The notes: generated by a model not told the origin, from the sequence alone. Numbered from the stretch's first letter, positions 8,299 through 15,557 are shown. The stretch: DNA of 15,878 bases from an uncultured Spartobacteria bacterium (GCA_937960895.1 CALCJD010000139.1:1-15878), one strand, 5' to 3'. Translations and numbers: made by a program.

Positions 8299-9864
8299 TC
8301 AGCCTCCCCGAAGGATCCGCCGGAGGGCCGCCTGAACCGCGGCCGCAGCGTCGTCGGGAGCCGTGGCAAAGCGGGCGCCGACATAACCGTCTGGCCGCAC
8401 CAGGACGGCTCCGGAGGGCGCGATTCCGTAAGCCTCCTCAAAATCCTCCGCAAAAAATTCCGCGCCGTTCCGCCATGCGCCGGGCCATGCCGTCCCCCCG
8501 CGGCCGGCGAGCAGGCGGAATTCCCCGCCAAACAAATCGAGCGTCGACGCCGGTTTTCCCCGCCACGTGATCGGCACATGGGGCGCGCTGTGACCGGGCC
8601 GCGCGACGGGGAGGTAATCGTTCACCGGATCGGCCACCTCGGGAGCCGGCGAACCATCGGGCAGAAAGGCGCCCTCCGGGTAAAACGTCCCCAGGTCCTG
8701 CCCCAGCCCCGATCCGCCGCGGCGGCTGTGCGCGATGAGGTTTTTCGCCGTGGTCCAGTCCCCCTGCAGTGCGGCCATGACGATGTCGCAAATCTCAAAG
8801 GCGTTTTGGTTCGTGTTTTCCAGCGTGCGTTCCGCCGCGCCGAGCCGCTCGGTTTCATAAGTGTCCAGCAGCCCCTCCTCCGCCTCGCCGCGCACGACGG
8901 CCGCCAGCTTCCAGGCGAGGTTGTGGGCGGCCTGCAGGCCGGTGTTGAGTCCCAGTCCGCCCGCCGGCGAAAGTCGCGCCGCCGCATCGCCGGTGAGGAA
9001 CACGCGGCCGACCCGGAATTTTTTCGCGAGCTTCGGACTCATCACCCAGGGGCTCATGCTGAGAACCTCCACGGGGACATCCGGCAGGCCGGACATCGTG
9101 CGGATGATGTCCACAAACCGCGCGGCCGGATAATCCTCCGGCGTTTCGCCCGGCTGGAGAAAATGGTGCATCAGCCAGAGATCCTGTCCGTTGACGGTCA
9201 CAAAGGTCTCGAACCCCTCCCCGGTCAGCGACTGGTGCAGCACGGCCCGCCGGTCACCCAGACGGTCCCCGTACGGCGCGCGAAACATCACGTTGACGAA
9301 ATGTCCCAGGTCACCCGGACCCACCGTTTCCACACCAAGCTGATGCCGGATGCCGCTGCCGGCGCCATCCGCCGCCACCAGCCAGGAGGTTTCCAACGGT
9401 TCTCCGGAGGCGGGAAAAACCCGGACCCGGTCGGCGAGCGGTTCGATGCGGCTGACCTTCCCGCCAAAGCGCACCTCGGCGAGAGGCTCCGCCCGCACCG
9501 CCTCCAGCAGCACCTGTTCGGTCCAGGTCTGCGGGCAATGTCCGATCCGGCACGGCGTCAGCGCGCTCTCCACGGCCACCAGCGGCACGCGGCCGAGCTC
9601 CTCGCCCACCAGCGTGCGGGACCAGATCGCCAGTTCATAACCGTCGAGGGCCAGCGCCCCCTCGCGCAGGCGATCGGCCAGCCCGAGCTGACGGTAGATT
9701 TCCCCGGATCGGCGCGAAACCCCCATCGCCTTCGGATGCGTGGAAAGTCCGGATTTTTCTTCAAAAACAAGGCAACGAACGCCGGCCCTCGCCAGCAGCA
9801 GCGCGGTCAGCAGGCCACACGGGCCGGCGCCCACAACAACCACGGGAACGAGGGAACCGTCCAT
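8299..9864 (-). CDS. FAD-dependent monooxygenase, PheA/TfdB-like aromatic hydroxylase family
   Basis: A 521-residue flavoprotein with all three signatures of group A flavin monooxygenases: GAGPCGL (12-18) for the ADP part of FAD, the DG motif DGAGSGIR (166-173), and the GD motif GDAAARLSPAGGLGLNTGLQ (292-311). The C-terminal part (about 395-521) resembles the thioredoxin-like tail of phenol hydroxylase and TfdB-type enzymes. The expected reaction is NAD(P)H-dependent ring hydroxylation of a phenolic or polyketide-like substrate; the true substrate cannot be inferred. No catabolic or biosynthetic partner genes are nearby; the neighbours are a 70-residue membrane protein (9 bp upstream) and an L,D-transpeptidase. 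Related families also include antibiotic-modifying hydroxylases. Confidence 0.88.
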   Translation of the reverse strand: MDGSLVPVVVVGAGPCGLLTALLLARAGVRCLVFEEKSGLSTHPKAMGVSRRSGEIYRQLGLADRLREGALALDGYELAIWSRTLVGEELGRVPLVAVESALTPCRIGHCPQTWTEQVLLEAVRAEPLAEVRFGGKVSRIEPLADRVRVFPASGEPLETSWLVAADGAGSGIRHQLGVETVGPGDLGHFVNVMFRAPYGDRLGDRRAVLHQSLTGEGFETFVTVNGQDLWLMHHFLQPGETPEDYPAARFVDIIRTMSGLPDVPVEVLSMSPWVMSPKLAKKFRVGRVFLTGDAAARLSPAGGLGLNTGLQAAHNLAWKLAAVVRGEAEEGLLDTYETERLGAAERTLENTNQNAFEICDIVMAALQGDWTTAKNLIAHSRRGGSGLGQDLGTFYPEGAFLPDGSPAPEVADPVNDYLPVARPGHSAPHVPITWRGKPASTLDLFGGEFRLLAGRGGTAWPGAWRNGAEFFAEDFEEAYGIAPSGAVLVRPDGYVGARFATAPDDAAAAVQAALRRILRGG

Positions 9865-9873
9865 GGCGGGATT

Positions 9874-10086
9874 TTATTTCTTTCCGGTGATCGCTTCAGC
9901 CACAAGAAGCCCGCCTCCCACGGAAAGCAACGCGACACCCAGAAGGGGCGCAAAGGTCAGAAACCCCACCTTCCGTTCCTCCTGCGCCTCCCGGCGCGCG
10001 GATCCGTCCTCGAGCAAAAAACCGACCACCGGCGCCGCAAACGCCAGCAGACCCGCCACGAGAAACACCACGCCGAACACCTTCAT
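9874..10086 (-). CDS. Small two-helix membrane protein, unknown function
   Basis: 70 residues beginning MKVFGVVFLVAGLLAF. Two hydrophobic helices (about 4-25 and 43-65) flank a charged loop with EDGSARREAQEERK (26-39). The gene fits tightly between neighbours, 7 bp after the preceding gene's stop and 9 bp before the monooxygenase start, which supports it being real. I do not recognise a family with confidence; it loosely resembles small DUF3185-like membrane proteins. A hairpin topology with the charged loop on one side is likely. Confidence 0.65.
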   Translation of the reverse strand: MKVFGVVFLVAGLLAFAAPVVGFLLEDGSARREAQEERKVGFLTFAPLLGVALLSVGGGLLVAEAITGKK

Positions 10087-10093
10087 GGGGCGA

Positions 10094-10507
10094 TCAGGAC
10101 TTCAGGAAGCCCTGCAGGACGGGAAGTTTTTTCAGGAATTCGTCCACGACCTCGGGTCCGGCCACCTCGCGGGCCTTCTCCACAAAGGCGCGCAAAAACG
10201 GTCCGATCTGCGCCGTGGGCAGGCCGGCCGACTGCAGCGCGGCAAAGGCCTTGGCCGCATCCCCCGTCTGCCCGCCCAGCAGGGCGCCCAGTCCGCCGAG
10301 GAGACCGCCGGACGCCCCCGCGGCGTCGCCCCCCTCTGCCGGCTCCGAAAGCAACGCCTTCGCGCCGGGAATCTTGTCGATGAATTTTTCGTACTCCGCC
10401 CCCGCCACCTGCTTCCGGCCAAACTGCAGAATGATCTTGAGGGATTTGCGAACCACCTCTTCGGAAACCGCCAACTGTTCGCTGATTGTCTTGATGAATT
10501 GATCCAT
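10094..10507 (-). CDS. DUF2780-like small soluble protein, unknown function
   Basis: 137 residues, mostly helical, starting MDQFIKTISEQLAVSEEVVRK. A central Gly-rich, flexible segment (about 64-80, GASGGLLGGLGALLGG) joins two helical halves. The C-terminal half has paired helices ending ELFLKKLP-like sequence (DEFLKKLPVLQGFL, 122-135). The pattern of an N-terminal helix pair, an IPG turn (46-48) and a Gly/Leu-rich middle recalls DUF2780/DUF937-type proteins, but the match is by eye and tentative. No signal peptide or membrane helix is seen. It is 7 bp upstream of the 70-residue membrane protein and probably co-transcribed with it. Confidence 0.7.
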   Translation of the reverse strand: MDQFIKTISEQLAVSEEVVRKSLKIILQFGRKQVAGAEYEKFIDKIPGAKALLSEPAEGGDAAGASGGLLGGLGALLGGQTGDAAKAFAALQSAGLPTAQIGPFLRAFVEKAREVAGPEVVDEFLKKLPVLQGFLKS

Positions 10508-10586
10508 TCCGCGATGTCAGCGGGGAGAGGGAAAAATGGCAATCCCGATTCGCGCGATCGCGGGGGCGTGGACGGACGCCGTCCTT

Positions 10587-11123
10587 TCAGGATCCGAGGC
10601 TCTGATCCGGCCGGAACGGCGGCGGGGTCGGACGTGGTCCCTCCGGCGCCGGAGTCGTCGCGCGCAGGATGCGTTCGATCGTGTTGGTGGTCGACTTGCC
10701 CTCGACCATCTCGGCCAGCACCACGCGGCCCCCGTGGGCCTCGACGATGTCGCGTCCGCTCACGTAATGCGCCCAGTCGGCGCCCTTGACGAGCACGTGC
10801 GGGAGAATCTTCGCGATGAGGTCGCGCGGTTCGTCCTCCTCAAAAAGCACCACGGCGTCGACGGCGCGCAGCGCGGACAACACAAAGGCGCGGTCGGCTT
10901 CGCTGTTCACCGGACGCGACGGACCCTTCGCCCGCCGCACCGACGCGTCGCTGTTCAATCCCACAACCAGGGCATCCCCCTGGGCGCGGGCAAACTCGAG
11001 GTACGTGACATGTCCGCGATGCAGGATGTCAAAACACCCGTTGGTGAAAACGAGCTTGCGCCCCTCCGCGTCGAGGCGGTCGCGCAGCTCCCGGGCCTCC
11101 CCGGCCGTGCGGAGCCTCTCCAT
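10587..11123 (-). CDS. rfaE2: D-glycero-beta-D-manno-heptose 1-phosphate adenylyltransferase (HldE domain II / RfaE2)
   Basis: A 178-residue cytidylyltransferase-fold enzyme matching only the second domain of HldE. Visible motifs are FTNGCFDILHRGHVTYL (26-42) with the HxGH signature H35-H38, GLNSDASVRRAKGPSRP (55-71), VKGADW (112-117) and the GKSTTNTI loop (142-149). It transfers AMP to heptose 1-phosphate in the ADP-heptose pathway for LPS inner core, so a separate HldA kinase should exist elsewhere. The tail from about 157 is a Pro-rich extension (PAPEGPRPTPPPF). The ATG at 11123 overlaps the TPR gene's TGA by one base (TGATG), so translation is probably coupled. Confidence 0.92.
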   Translation of the reverse strand: MERLRTAGEARELRDRLDAEGRKLVFTNGCFDILHRGHVTYLEFARAQGDALVVGLNSDASVRRAKGPSRPVNSEADRAFVLSALRAVDAVVLFEEDEPRDLIAKILPHVLVKGADWAHYVSGRDIVEAHGGRVVLAEMVEGKSTTNTIERILRATTPAPEGPRPTPPPFRPDQSLGS

Positions 11124-11938
11124 CAATACCCGAGCTTCTGGAGGAGGGCCGCGTGATTGGCTTTCACCGTCTGCACCTCCTCATCGTCATCGGGACGGAA
11201 GCGCTTGAAGATGTCCAGCGCGCCCACGTAATAACCGTGGGCCTTTTTCTCCGCGCCGGACACGTGGTACACCACGGCCAGATTCGCCATCGACTGGGCG
11301 ACGTCGGGATGCATCGGACCGTAGGCCGTTTCGCGAATCGAAAGCGCCTGCATGTGCAGGTTCTCGGCTCTCACGTAGTCGCCCGCCTCGGTGCAGGCCA
11401 CCCCGAGATTGTTGGCCGCCGCGGCCACCTCGGGATCCCGGTCTCCAAAAATCTTTTCCGCCACCTCCATGGCCCGCTCATAGGTCTTGATGGCGCCCGC
11501 CAGATCGCCGGTGCGTTTTTGCAGGGAACCCAGCTGATTGAGCAACATGGTGTGCTGCGTGCGGTCGTTGATCTCCTCATAAAGGCTGAGCGCCTGCTCA
11601 TACCCTTTGACCGCCTCCCCGTTCCGGCCGAGCTGATCGTAAAGAAGCGCCAGCTTGGCGGCCAGACGCGCCGCCCCCGCCCGGCTGCCCAACTGCAGCG
11701 ATTTCTCCAGCGCCTCGGAGAAATTGGCCACGGCGTCGTCATAACGCCCCGCAGCCTGACAGATGTCGCCCGCGATCTCCACCGCGTCGCACATCTTCGG
11801 ACTGTCCGGACGCAACACCTTTCGCGCGGAATCCAAAAAGTTCCGGGCAACAGTGTGATATTCCTCGGCTTTGGCACTTTGGCGCTGGGACTCCAGGTCG
11901 CGACAAAGGACTTCCCAGAGATTGGCGGTGGTTTGCAT
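11123..11938 (-). CDS. Tetratricopeptide repeat protein (kinesin-light-chain-like TPRs)
   Basis: 271 residues made almost wholly of TPR helices. About five repeats can be laid out (roughly 52-85, 92-125, 132-165, 174-207, 216-249), with good kinesin-light-chain style consensus in LNQLGSLQKRTGDLAGAIKTY and AAANNLGVACTEAGDYVRAE. There is no signal peptide or membrane helix, so it is a cytoplasmic protein-interaction scaffold; the partner is unknown. The ATG at 11938 is preferred because GGAAG lies 4 bases upstream; an in-frame TTG at 12034 would add a basic, low-quality stretch. It is the first gene of a run that continues directly into the heptose adenylyltransferase. Confidence 0.88.
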   Translation of the reverse strand: MQTTANLWEVLCRDLESQRQSAKAEEYHTVARNFLDSARKVLRPDSPKMCDAVEIAGDICQAAGRYDDAVANFSEALEKSLQLGSRAGAARLAAKLALLYDQLGRNGEAVKGYEQALSLYEEINDRTQHTMLLNQLGSLQKRTGDLAGAIKTYERAMEVAEKIFGDRDPEVAAAANNLGVACTEAGDYVRAENLHMQALSIRETAYGPMHPDVAQSMANLAVVYHVSGAEKKAHGYYVGALDIFKRFRPDDDEEVQTVKANHAALLQKLGY

Positions 11939-11948
11939 GCGTCTTCCG

Positions 11949-11954
11949 ATTATA
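11949..11954 (-). promoter_or_regulatory. Candidate -10 box of the TPR gene promoter
   Basis: A perfect TATAAT on the minus strand 10 bases before the TPR gene ATG, inside an AT-rich patch. No convincing -35 hexamer stands 16-18 bp upstream; that space is occupied by the palindrome GCGGAATCCGC (11966-11976). If used, transcription would start about three bases before the ATG. In that case the GGAAG seen upstream of the ATG would not be fully in the mRNA. Confidence 0.4.
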
Positions 11955-12012
11955 ATTAGGCGCCTGCGGAATCCGCTAGCCAAATTTTGGTTGACAGGTT
12001 GCTTTTTGCGTC

Positions 12013-12029
12013 TGCAACAGGTTGTTGCA
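12013..12029. promoter_or_regulatory. Inverted repeat upstream of the TPR gene (possible operator)
   Basis: TGCAACA-GGT-TGTTGCA, perfect 7-bp arms with a 3-bp centre, overlapping a second inverted repeat GGTTG-TTG-CAACC (12020-12032). Two further GGTTG copies lie at 11989-11993 and 11997-12001. The short centre and symmetry look more like a dimeric regulator site than an RNA terminator. It lies in the 132-bp gap 11939-12070 between recO and the TPR gene, which holds no gene. Confidence 0.4.
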
Positions 12030-12070
12030 ACCAACGCCCCATGGAGCGTCCGCCGCCCGGGGGGGTGTTT

Positions 12071-12610
12071 TCAGGAAAAAAACCGCAGCGCCGCCGCCCG
12101 GCTGCGCAGGATTCCGCCGCCGAGGGAGGCCAGTCCCTCCCGGGCTCCGATGAGGCCGCTGGGATCGTGCACCCCGAGGATGCGGGCCAGTTCCCGCTCG
12201 AAATGGTGCAGGGCCGCCTCGGTCGCGGGTTTGCTCTGGAGGAAGTTCAGCGCGCGGCGGAGCAGGTCGTAAATCTCCGCAGCCGGGTGCATGGAGGGCG
12301 CGCATTGACCGGCCAGTTCGGCGAAATACGCCGCCATGTAGAGTCCCGCCCCGCCGGCCCGGGCGGCCTCAAAGGGGGCGATCACACTCACCTCCCTCAA
12401 TTCATGCAAATCGCCCCCCTTGCGCGAAACGGCAAAGGAAATTTCGGCCTGAAAAAAAAGGTCCAGCTTGCCGGCGAACGGGCTGCCCGGCCGGCGTGCG
12501 CCCCGGGCCGAGGTACGGAGGGTTCCGTGGTTTTCCGTCAGCCAGGACACAATGAGGCTCGTCTCGGACCACGGATGGCGGCGCAGCAGAATGGCGCGCG
12601 TCTGTTCCAT
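12071..12610 (-). CDS. recO: DNA repair protein RecO, short form
   Basis: 179 residues. The N-terminal OB-fold region follows the RecO pattern: TRAILLRRHPWSETSLIVSWLT (4-25), then a GTLRTSARGARRPGSPFAGKLDLF stretch, followed by the helical domain (AAYFAEL, about 93-99). RecO helps load RecA on SSB-coated gaps in the RecF pathway and anneals single strands. It is shorter than the usual 230-250 residues and has only one cysteine (C103), so the CxxC zinc-binding element of many RecO proteins is absent. It starts at ATG 12610, 37 bp after the cysH stop. The family call rests on the N-terminal half and gene length; the C-terminus is divergent. Confidence 0.8.
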   Translation of the reverse strand: MEQTRAILLRRHPWSETSLIVSWLTENHGTLRTSARGARRPGSPFAGKLDLFFQAEISFAVSRKGGDLHELREVSVIAPFEAARAGGAGLYMAAYFAELAGQCAPSMHPAAEIYDLLRRALNFLQSKPATEAALHHFERELARILGVHDPSGLIGAREGLASLGGGILRSRAAALRFFS

Positions 12611-12647
12611 CGTTCAGGAAAACTGCGCGGCGGCCGGCGGCATGCGC

Positions 12648-13379
12648 TCAGATGCTGGCACCGAGGAACGTGTGGATGCCGCACTCGCTCTTGTCGAATC
12701 CGGTCCACCGTCCCGCCCGTTCATCATCCCCTTCGCCGACCGGACGGGTGCACGGTTTGCAGCCGATGGAACGGTATCCCTGCTCCAGCAACACATTGGT
12801 GGGAATGTCGTGCTTGCGAAGGTATTCCTGCACCTGCTCACGGCTCCAGTTGGCCATGGGATTCAGTTTGAGAATGTAGCGGTCCCGCAGCACGTCGAAC
12901 TTGTAGAGTTCGACAATCTGCGTTTTCGCGCGGGTCTCGGACTGTCCGCGGCGCAGCCCGGTGATCCAGACGTCCAGCTGGCTGAGCTTGGCCTGCAACG
13001 GAAGAACCTTGCGCAGCGAGCAGCAGAGGTCGGGCTTGCGGTTCCAGAGGCGCGGACCCAGTTCGGCCTCCTGTTGCTCCAGCGTCATCTCGGGCACAAG
13101 CGATTCGATGACAATGCCAAGCCGCGCCTCGATCTTCGCCTTCAGGTCGAGCGTTTCCTGAAAAAGCAATCCGGTATCGATTGTAAAAACCGGAAACCGA
13201 AAACCGGCCTGGTAGGCCACATGCATGGCGGTGAGCCCCGCGCCCTGGAAACTGGTTCCGATCGCCGCACGCTCGCCATACGTCTCCCAACACCAACGCA
13301 GGATCTCCTCCAAGCTGGCGGTTTCGAACTCCTCAGACTTGCGCCGAATAACCTCGGGATCGAACTTCTTCAGTGACAC
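12648..13379 (-). CDS. cysH: Assimilatory adenylyl-sulfate (APS) reductase
   Basis: 243 residues of the PAPS/APS reductase family. The PP-loop-like segment GTSFQGAGLTAMH (41-53) replaces the usual SFG/SFS nucleotide loop. The two cysteine pairs that bind a 4Fe-4S cluster are present: C119-C120 (DLCCSLRKVLPL) and C207/C210 (SIGCKPCTRPV). This makes APS, not PAPS, the expected substrate. The catalytic cysteine is C233 in SECGIHTF. It reduces APS to sulfite with thioredoxin, in the cytoplasm. The start is GTG at 13379; no ATG or Shine-Dalgarno is available nearby. It is the first gene of a likely cysH-recO pair and has a 153-bp leader with several possible stems. Confidence 0.95.
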   Translation of the reverse strand: MSLKKFDPEVIRRKSEEFETASLEEILRWCWETYGERAAIGTSFQGAGLTAMHVAYQAGFRFPVFTIDTGLLFQETLDLKAKIEARLGIVIESLVPEMTLEQQEAELGPRLWNRKPDLCCSLRKVLPLQAKLSQLDVWITGLRRGQSETRAKTQIVELYKFDVLRDRYILKLNPMANWSREQVQEYLRKHDIPTNVLLEQGYRSIGCKPCTRPVGEGDDERAGRWTGFDKSECGIHTFLGASI

Positions 13380-13395
13380 GGTGTGTGAAATATGA

Positions 13396-13479
13396 CCCCG
13401 AGAGTCGTTTATTCAAGAGCCGGAGGAAAAGCCTCTTTTCGGGGAAATTTCACCGGACCCTGCCGAATCCGGTCTCCCC
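13396..13479 (-). promoter_or_regulatory. cysH leader with mutually exclusive stems (possible attenuator)
   Basis: On the minus strand a GGGGA (13479-13475) can pair with TCCCC (13445-13441), enclosing a perfect inner stem ACCGGA/TCCGGT (13473-13468 with 13457-13452). The same CCCC, extended to CCCCGA, can instead pair with TCGGGG (13401-13396), which ends 16 bases before the cysH GTG. The two pairings exclude each other. No T run follows, so any effect would be on translation and not on termination. No known riboswitch class is recognised. Confidence 0.3.
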
Positions 13480-13493
13480 GCATCCCGTCCCCA

Positions 13494-13518
13494 GCGCGCC
13501 CGGGTTTTCCGGGCGCGC
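13494..13518. terminator. Strong GC hairpin between tkt and cysH
   Basis: Perfect 10-bp arms GCGCGCCCGG/CCGGGCGCGC with a 5-base loop, starting about 14 bases after the tkt stop codon. It is the strongest stem in the window and is placed as a tkt transcription end. There is no T run after it on the minus strand, so it may be a Rho-assisted or mRNA-stabilising hairpin instead of a textbook intrinsic terminator. Confidence 0.6.
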
Positions 13519-13532
13519 CTGAGGAATGACAC

Positions 13533-15515
13533 TTACAGGGACCTGGCGGTCTCGACCACCTTGGCGGCGGTCATGCCGAGCACTTCCATCACCTGGGCGC
13601 CCGGAGCGCTGAGTCCGAAGCGGTCGATGGACACCGCGGCACCGTCCAGTCCGACAAAGCGGAACCAGGGGTCGGACACGCCGGCCTCGATGGAGACCCG
13701 CTTGCGGCAGGCCTTCGGCAGGACGCTTTCCTGGTAGGCGGCATCCTGACGGAAGAAACGTTCAAAGCAGGGCATCGACACCACGCGGGTGCCCGGCCCG
13801 AGTTCCTCGGCGGCCTTCATGGCATGTTGCAGTTCGCTGCCCGAAGCGAGCAGGATCGTGTCGAGCTCCGCGGTTTCCTTTTTGGCGATGTACCCGCCCT
13901 TGAAGACCCCTTCGCGGCGGACCTTGGCCGGGATGCCGGTCTGCATGGGCACATTCTGACGCGTGAGCACCAGCAGGGTGGGTCCGTCGGTTTTCTGAAA
14001 CGCCGCGGCAAAGGCGCCGGCGGTTTCCTCGGGATCGGCCGGTCGGATCACGTCCAGCCCCGGAATGGCGCGCAGGGCGGCCACCGTTTCCACCGGTTCG
14101 TGCGTGGGACCGTCCTCACCCACCCCCACGGAGTCGTGGGTGAAGATGTACACCACGGGCAGCTTCGCCAGGGCGGCGACGCGGATGGACGGACGGCCGT
14201 AATCGCTGAACACGAGGAACGTGGCCCCGCTCGGACGGAAGATGCCGTCGTAGGCGATGCCGTTCAGCAGACCGCACATGGCATGCTCGCGGATGCCGAA
14301 GTGGAGATTGCGGCCTTCGCGGTTCTGACGGGTGAAATCCCCGCCGTCCTTGATGTAGTTGAGCGTCGAGCCGTGCAGGTCGGCGCTGCCCGAAATCAGC
14401 GTCGGCATCGCCTGGGCGATCGGCTGGAGCACTTCGCTGCCGGCCTTGCGCGTGGCAATGGTCAGCGAGGGATCAAACTCCGGAATCACCGAAAGGAGAT
14501 CCGGCACCTTGGCCGACAATGCGGCGTCGAGTTCCGCGGCGAGATCGGCGTTGGCGGCGCGCCAAGCCTTGTAGGCGTTTTCCCACTTGGCGTAATCCGA
14601 CTTGAGCTTCGCCTTGTGTTTTTCGAAATACGCGCGGGTTTCCGGCGAAACATAAAAGGTCTCGTCGGGAAGACCGAGGGCCTTGCGGGCCTCGGGCACA
14701 AACTTCACACCCGCCTCGCCGTGCGCCTTGTTCGTGCCGGCCACTTCCGGAATGCCCTTGCCGATGAGTGTCTTTGCAATGATGAACTGCGGCTTGCCGC
14801 TCGTCGCCGCCTTGGCCTTTTCGATGGCGTTCAGGATCTCCTGGAGATTGTTTCCGTCAATCTGCTGCACATCCCACCCGTAGGCCTTGTAACGCTCGGC
14901 GGTGTCCTCGCTCTGCGTCATCGGCGCCATGGCGTCGAGGGTGACGTTGTTGGAATCGTAGATGAGAATCAGGTTGTCCAGGCCGAGGTGGGCGGCGAGG
15001 GCCGATGCCTCCTGGGCCACGCCTTCCTGAAGACAGCCGTCCCCGGCCAGCACGATGACGTGGTGGTCGAAAATGCGGTGTTCGGCCGTGTTGAACTTCG
15101 CCTCGCACATCTTGGCCGAGATGGCGTAGCCCACGCCGTTGGACACGCCCTGGCCCAGCGGACCGGTGGTCGCCTCCACGCCCGGCGTTTCATTGAACTC
15201 CGGATGGCCCGGGGTGATGCTGTGCAGCGTGCGGAAATTGGCCACGTCCTCAATCGAAACGGCGTAGCCGGAAAGATGCAGCCAAGAGTAGAGGAACATG
15301 CTGCCATGACCGGCCGAGAGGATGAAGCGGTCGCGGTTCAGCCACTTGGGTTCATCGGGATTGTGGCTCAGGGCGTGCCCGTACAACACGGCGCCGATTT
15401 CCGCGGCGCCCAGGGGCAGGCCCAGATGGCCCGATTTGCATTTGGCGACAGCGTCCATCGCCAACCCCCGCGCATCGCGGGCGGCCAATTCAAGAGAGGT
15501 GATGTCGAGACTCAT
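13533..15515 (-). CDS. tkt: Transketolase
   Basis: A 660-residue thiamine diphosphate enzyme that moves two-carbon units between pentose-phosphate and glycolytic sugars. N-terminal features are H30 in KSGHLGLPLGAAEIG, SAGHGSMFLY (67-76), TTGPLGQGVSNGVG (116-129), and the ThDP/metal motif GDG (158-160) with N190 in IYDSNNVTLD. The middle domain has H265 (KAHGE). The pyrimidine-domain glutamate is E410 in FGIREHAM, and FTHDSVGVGEDGPTHEP (459-475) carries H460 and H472. The usual SGHPG is SGHLG here. The ATG at 15515 has AGGGGA six bases upstream; the open frame to 15746 is not conserved-looking. The gene stands alone, with a long leader region and a hairpin after its stop. Confidence 0.97.
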   Translation of the reverse strand: MSLDITSLELAARDARGLAMDAVAKCKSGHLGLPLGAAEIGAVLYGHALSHNPDEPKWLNRDRFILSAGHGSMFLYSWLHLSGYAVSIEDVANFRTLHSITPGHPEFNETPGVEATTGPLGQGVSNGVGYAISAKMCEAKFNTAEHRIFDHHVIVLAGDGCLQEGVAQEASALAAHLGLDNLILIYDSNNVTLDAMAPMTQSEDTAERYKAYGWDVQQIDGNNLQEILNAIEKAKAATSGKPQFIIAKTLIGKGIPEVAGTNKAHGEAGVKFVPEARKALGLPDETFYVSPETRAYFEKHKAKLKSDYAKWENAYKAWRAANADLAAELDAALSAKVPDLLSVIPEFDPSLTIATRKAGSEVLQPIAQAMPTLISGSADLHGSTLNYIKDGGDFTRQNREGRNLHFGIREHAMCGLLNGIAYDGIFRPSGATFLVFSDYGRPSIRVAALAKLPVVYIFTHDSVGVGEDGPTHEPVETVAALRAIPGLDVIRPADPEETAGAFAAAFQKTDGPTLLVLTRQNVPMQTGIPAKVRREGVFKGGYIAKKETAELDTILLASGSELQHAMKAAEELGPGTRVVSMPCFERFFRQDAAYQESVLPKACRKRVSIEAGVSDPWFRFVGLDGAAVSIDRFGLSAPGAQVMEVLGMTAAKVVETARSL

Positions 15516-15528
15516 AATTTGTCCCCTG

Positions 15529-15557
15529 AGAAAAGCGGCTGCCTCCCGGCTTGGCAA
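15529..15557 (-). promoter_or_regulatory. Candidate tkt promoter
   Basis: TTGCCA (15557-15552, 5 of 6 to the -35 consensus), exactly 17 bp, then TTTTCT (15534-15529, 3 of 6). Transcription would begin just before the AGGGGA ribosome-binding site of tkt, giving a leader of roughly a dozen bases. If this promoter is used, the 9-bp stem at 15575-15612 would be upstream DNA and not part of the mRNA. Confidence 0.3.

Noticed and set aside
6122..8335. 737-codon plus-strand open frame across the CCA and L,D-transpeptidase genes
   Set aside because: It spans two real minus-strand genes with intact catalytic motifs and the gap between them; the product is low-complexity and His/Arg-rich.
10553..10562. 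CGCGATCGCG palindrome, containing the HIP1-like octamer GCGATCGC
   Set aside because: Only one copy is seen, and in GC-rich DNA a single 10-bp palindrome is weak evidence; nothing else here points to cyanobacteria.
11991..11996. Plus-strand TTGACA as a -35 box
   Set aside because: No -10 element follows at 16-18 bp and there is no plus-strand gene downstream; the bases are more likely part of the GGTTG repeat cluster.
13542..15515. SGHLG in place of SGHPG in transketolase as a damaged active site
   Set aside because: The histidine and the rest of the motif are intact, all other cofactor residues are present, and a Leu here is probably a lineage variant.
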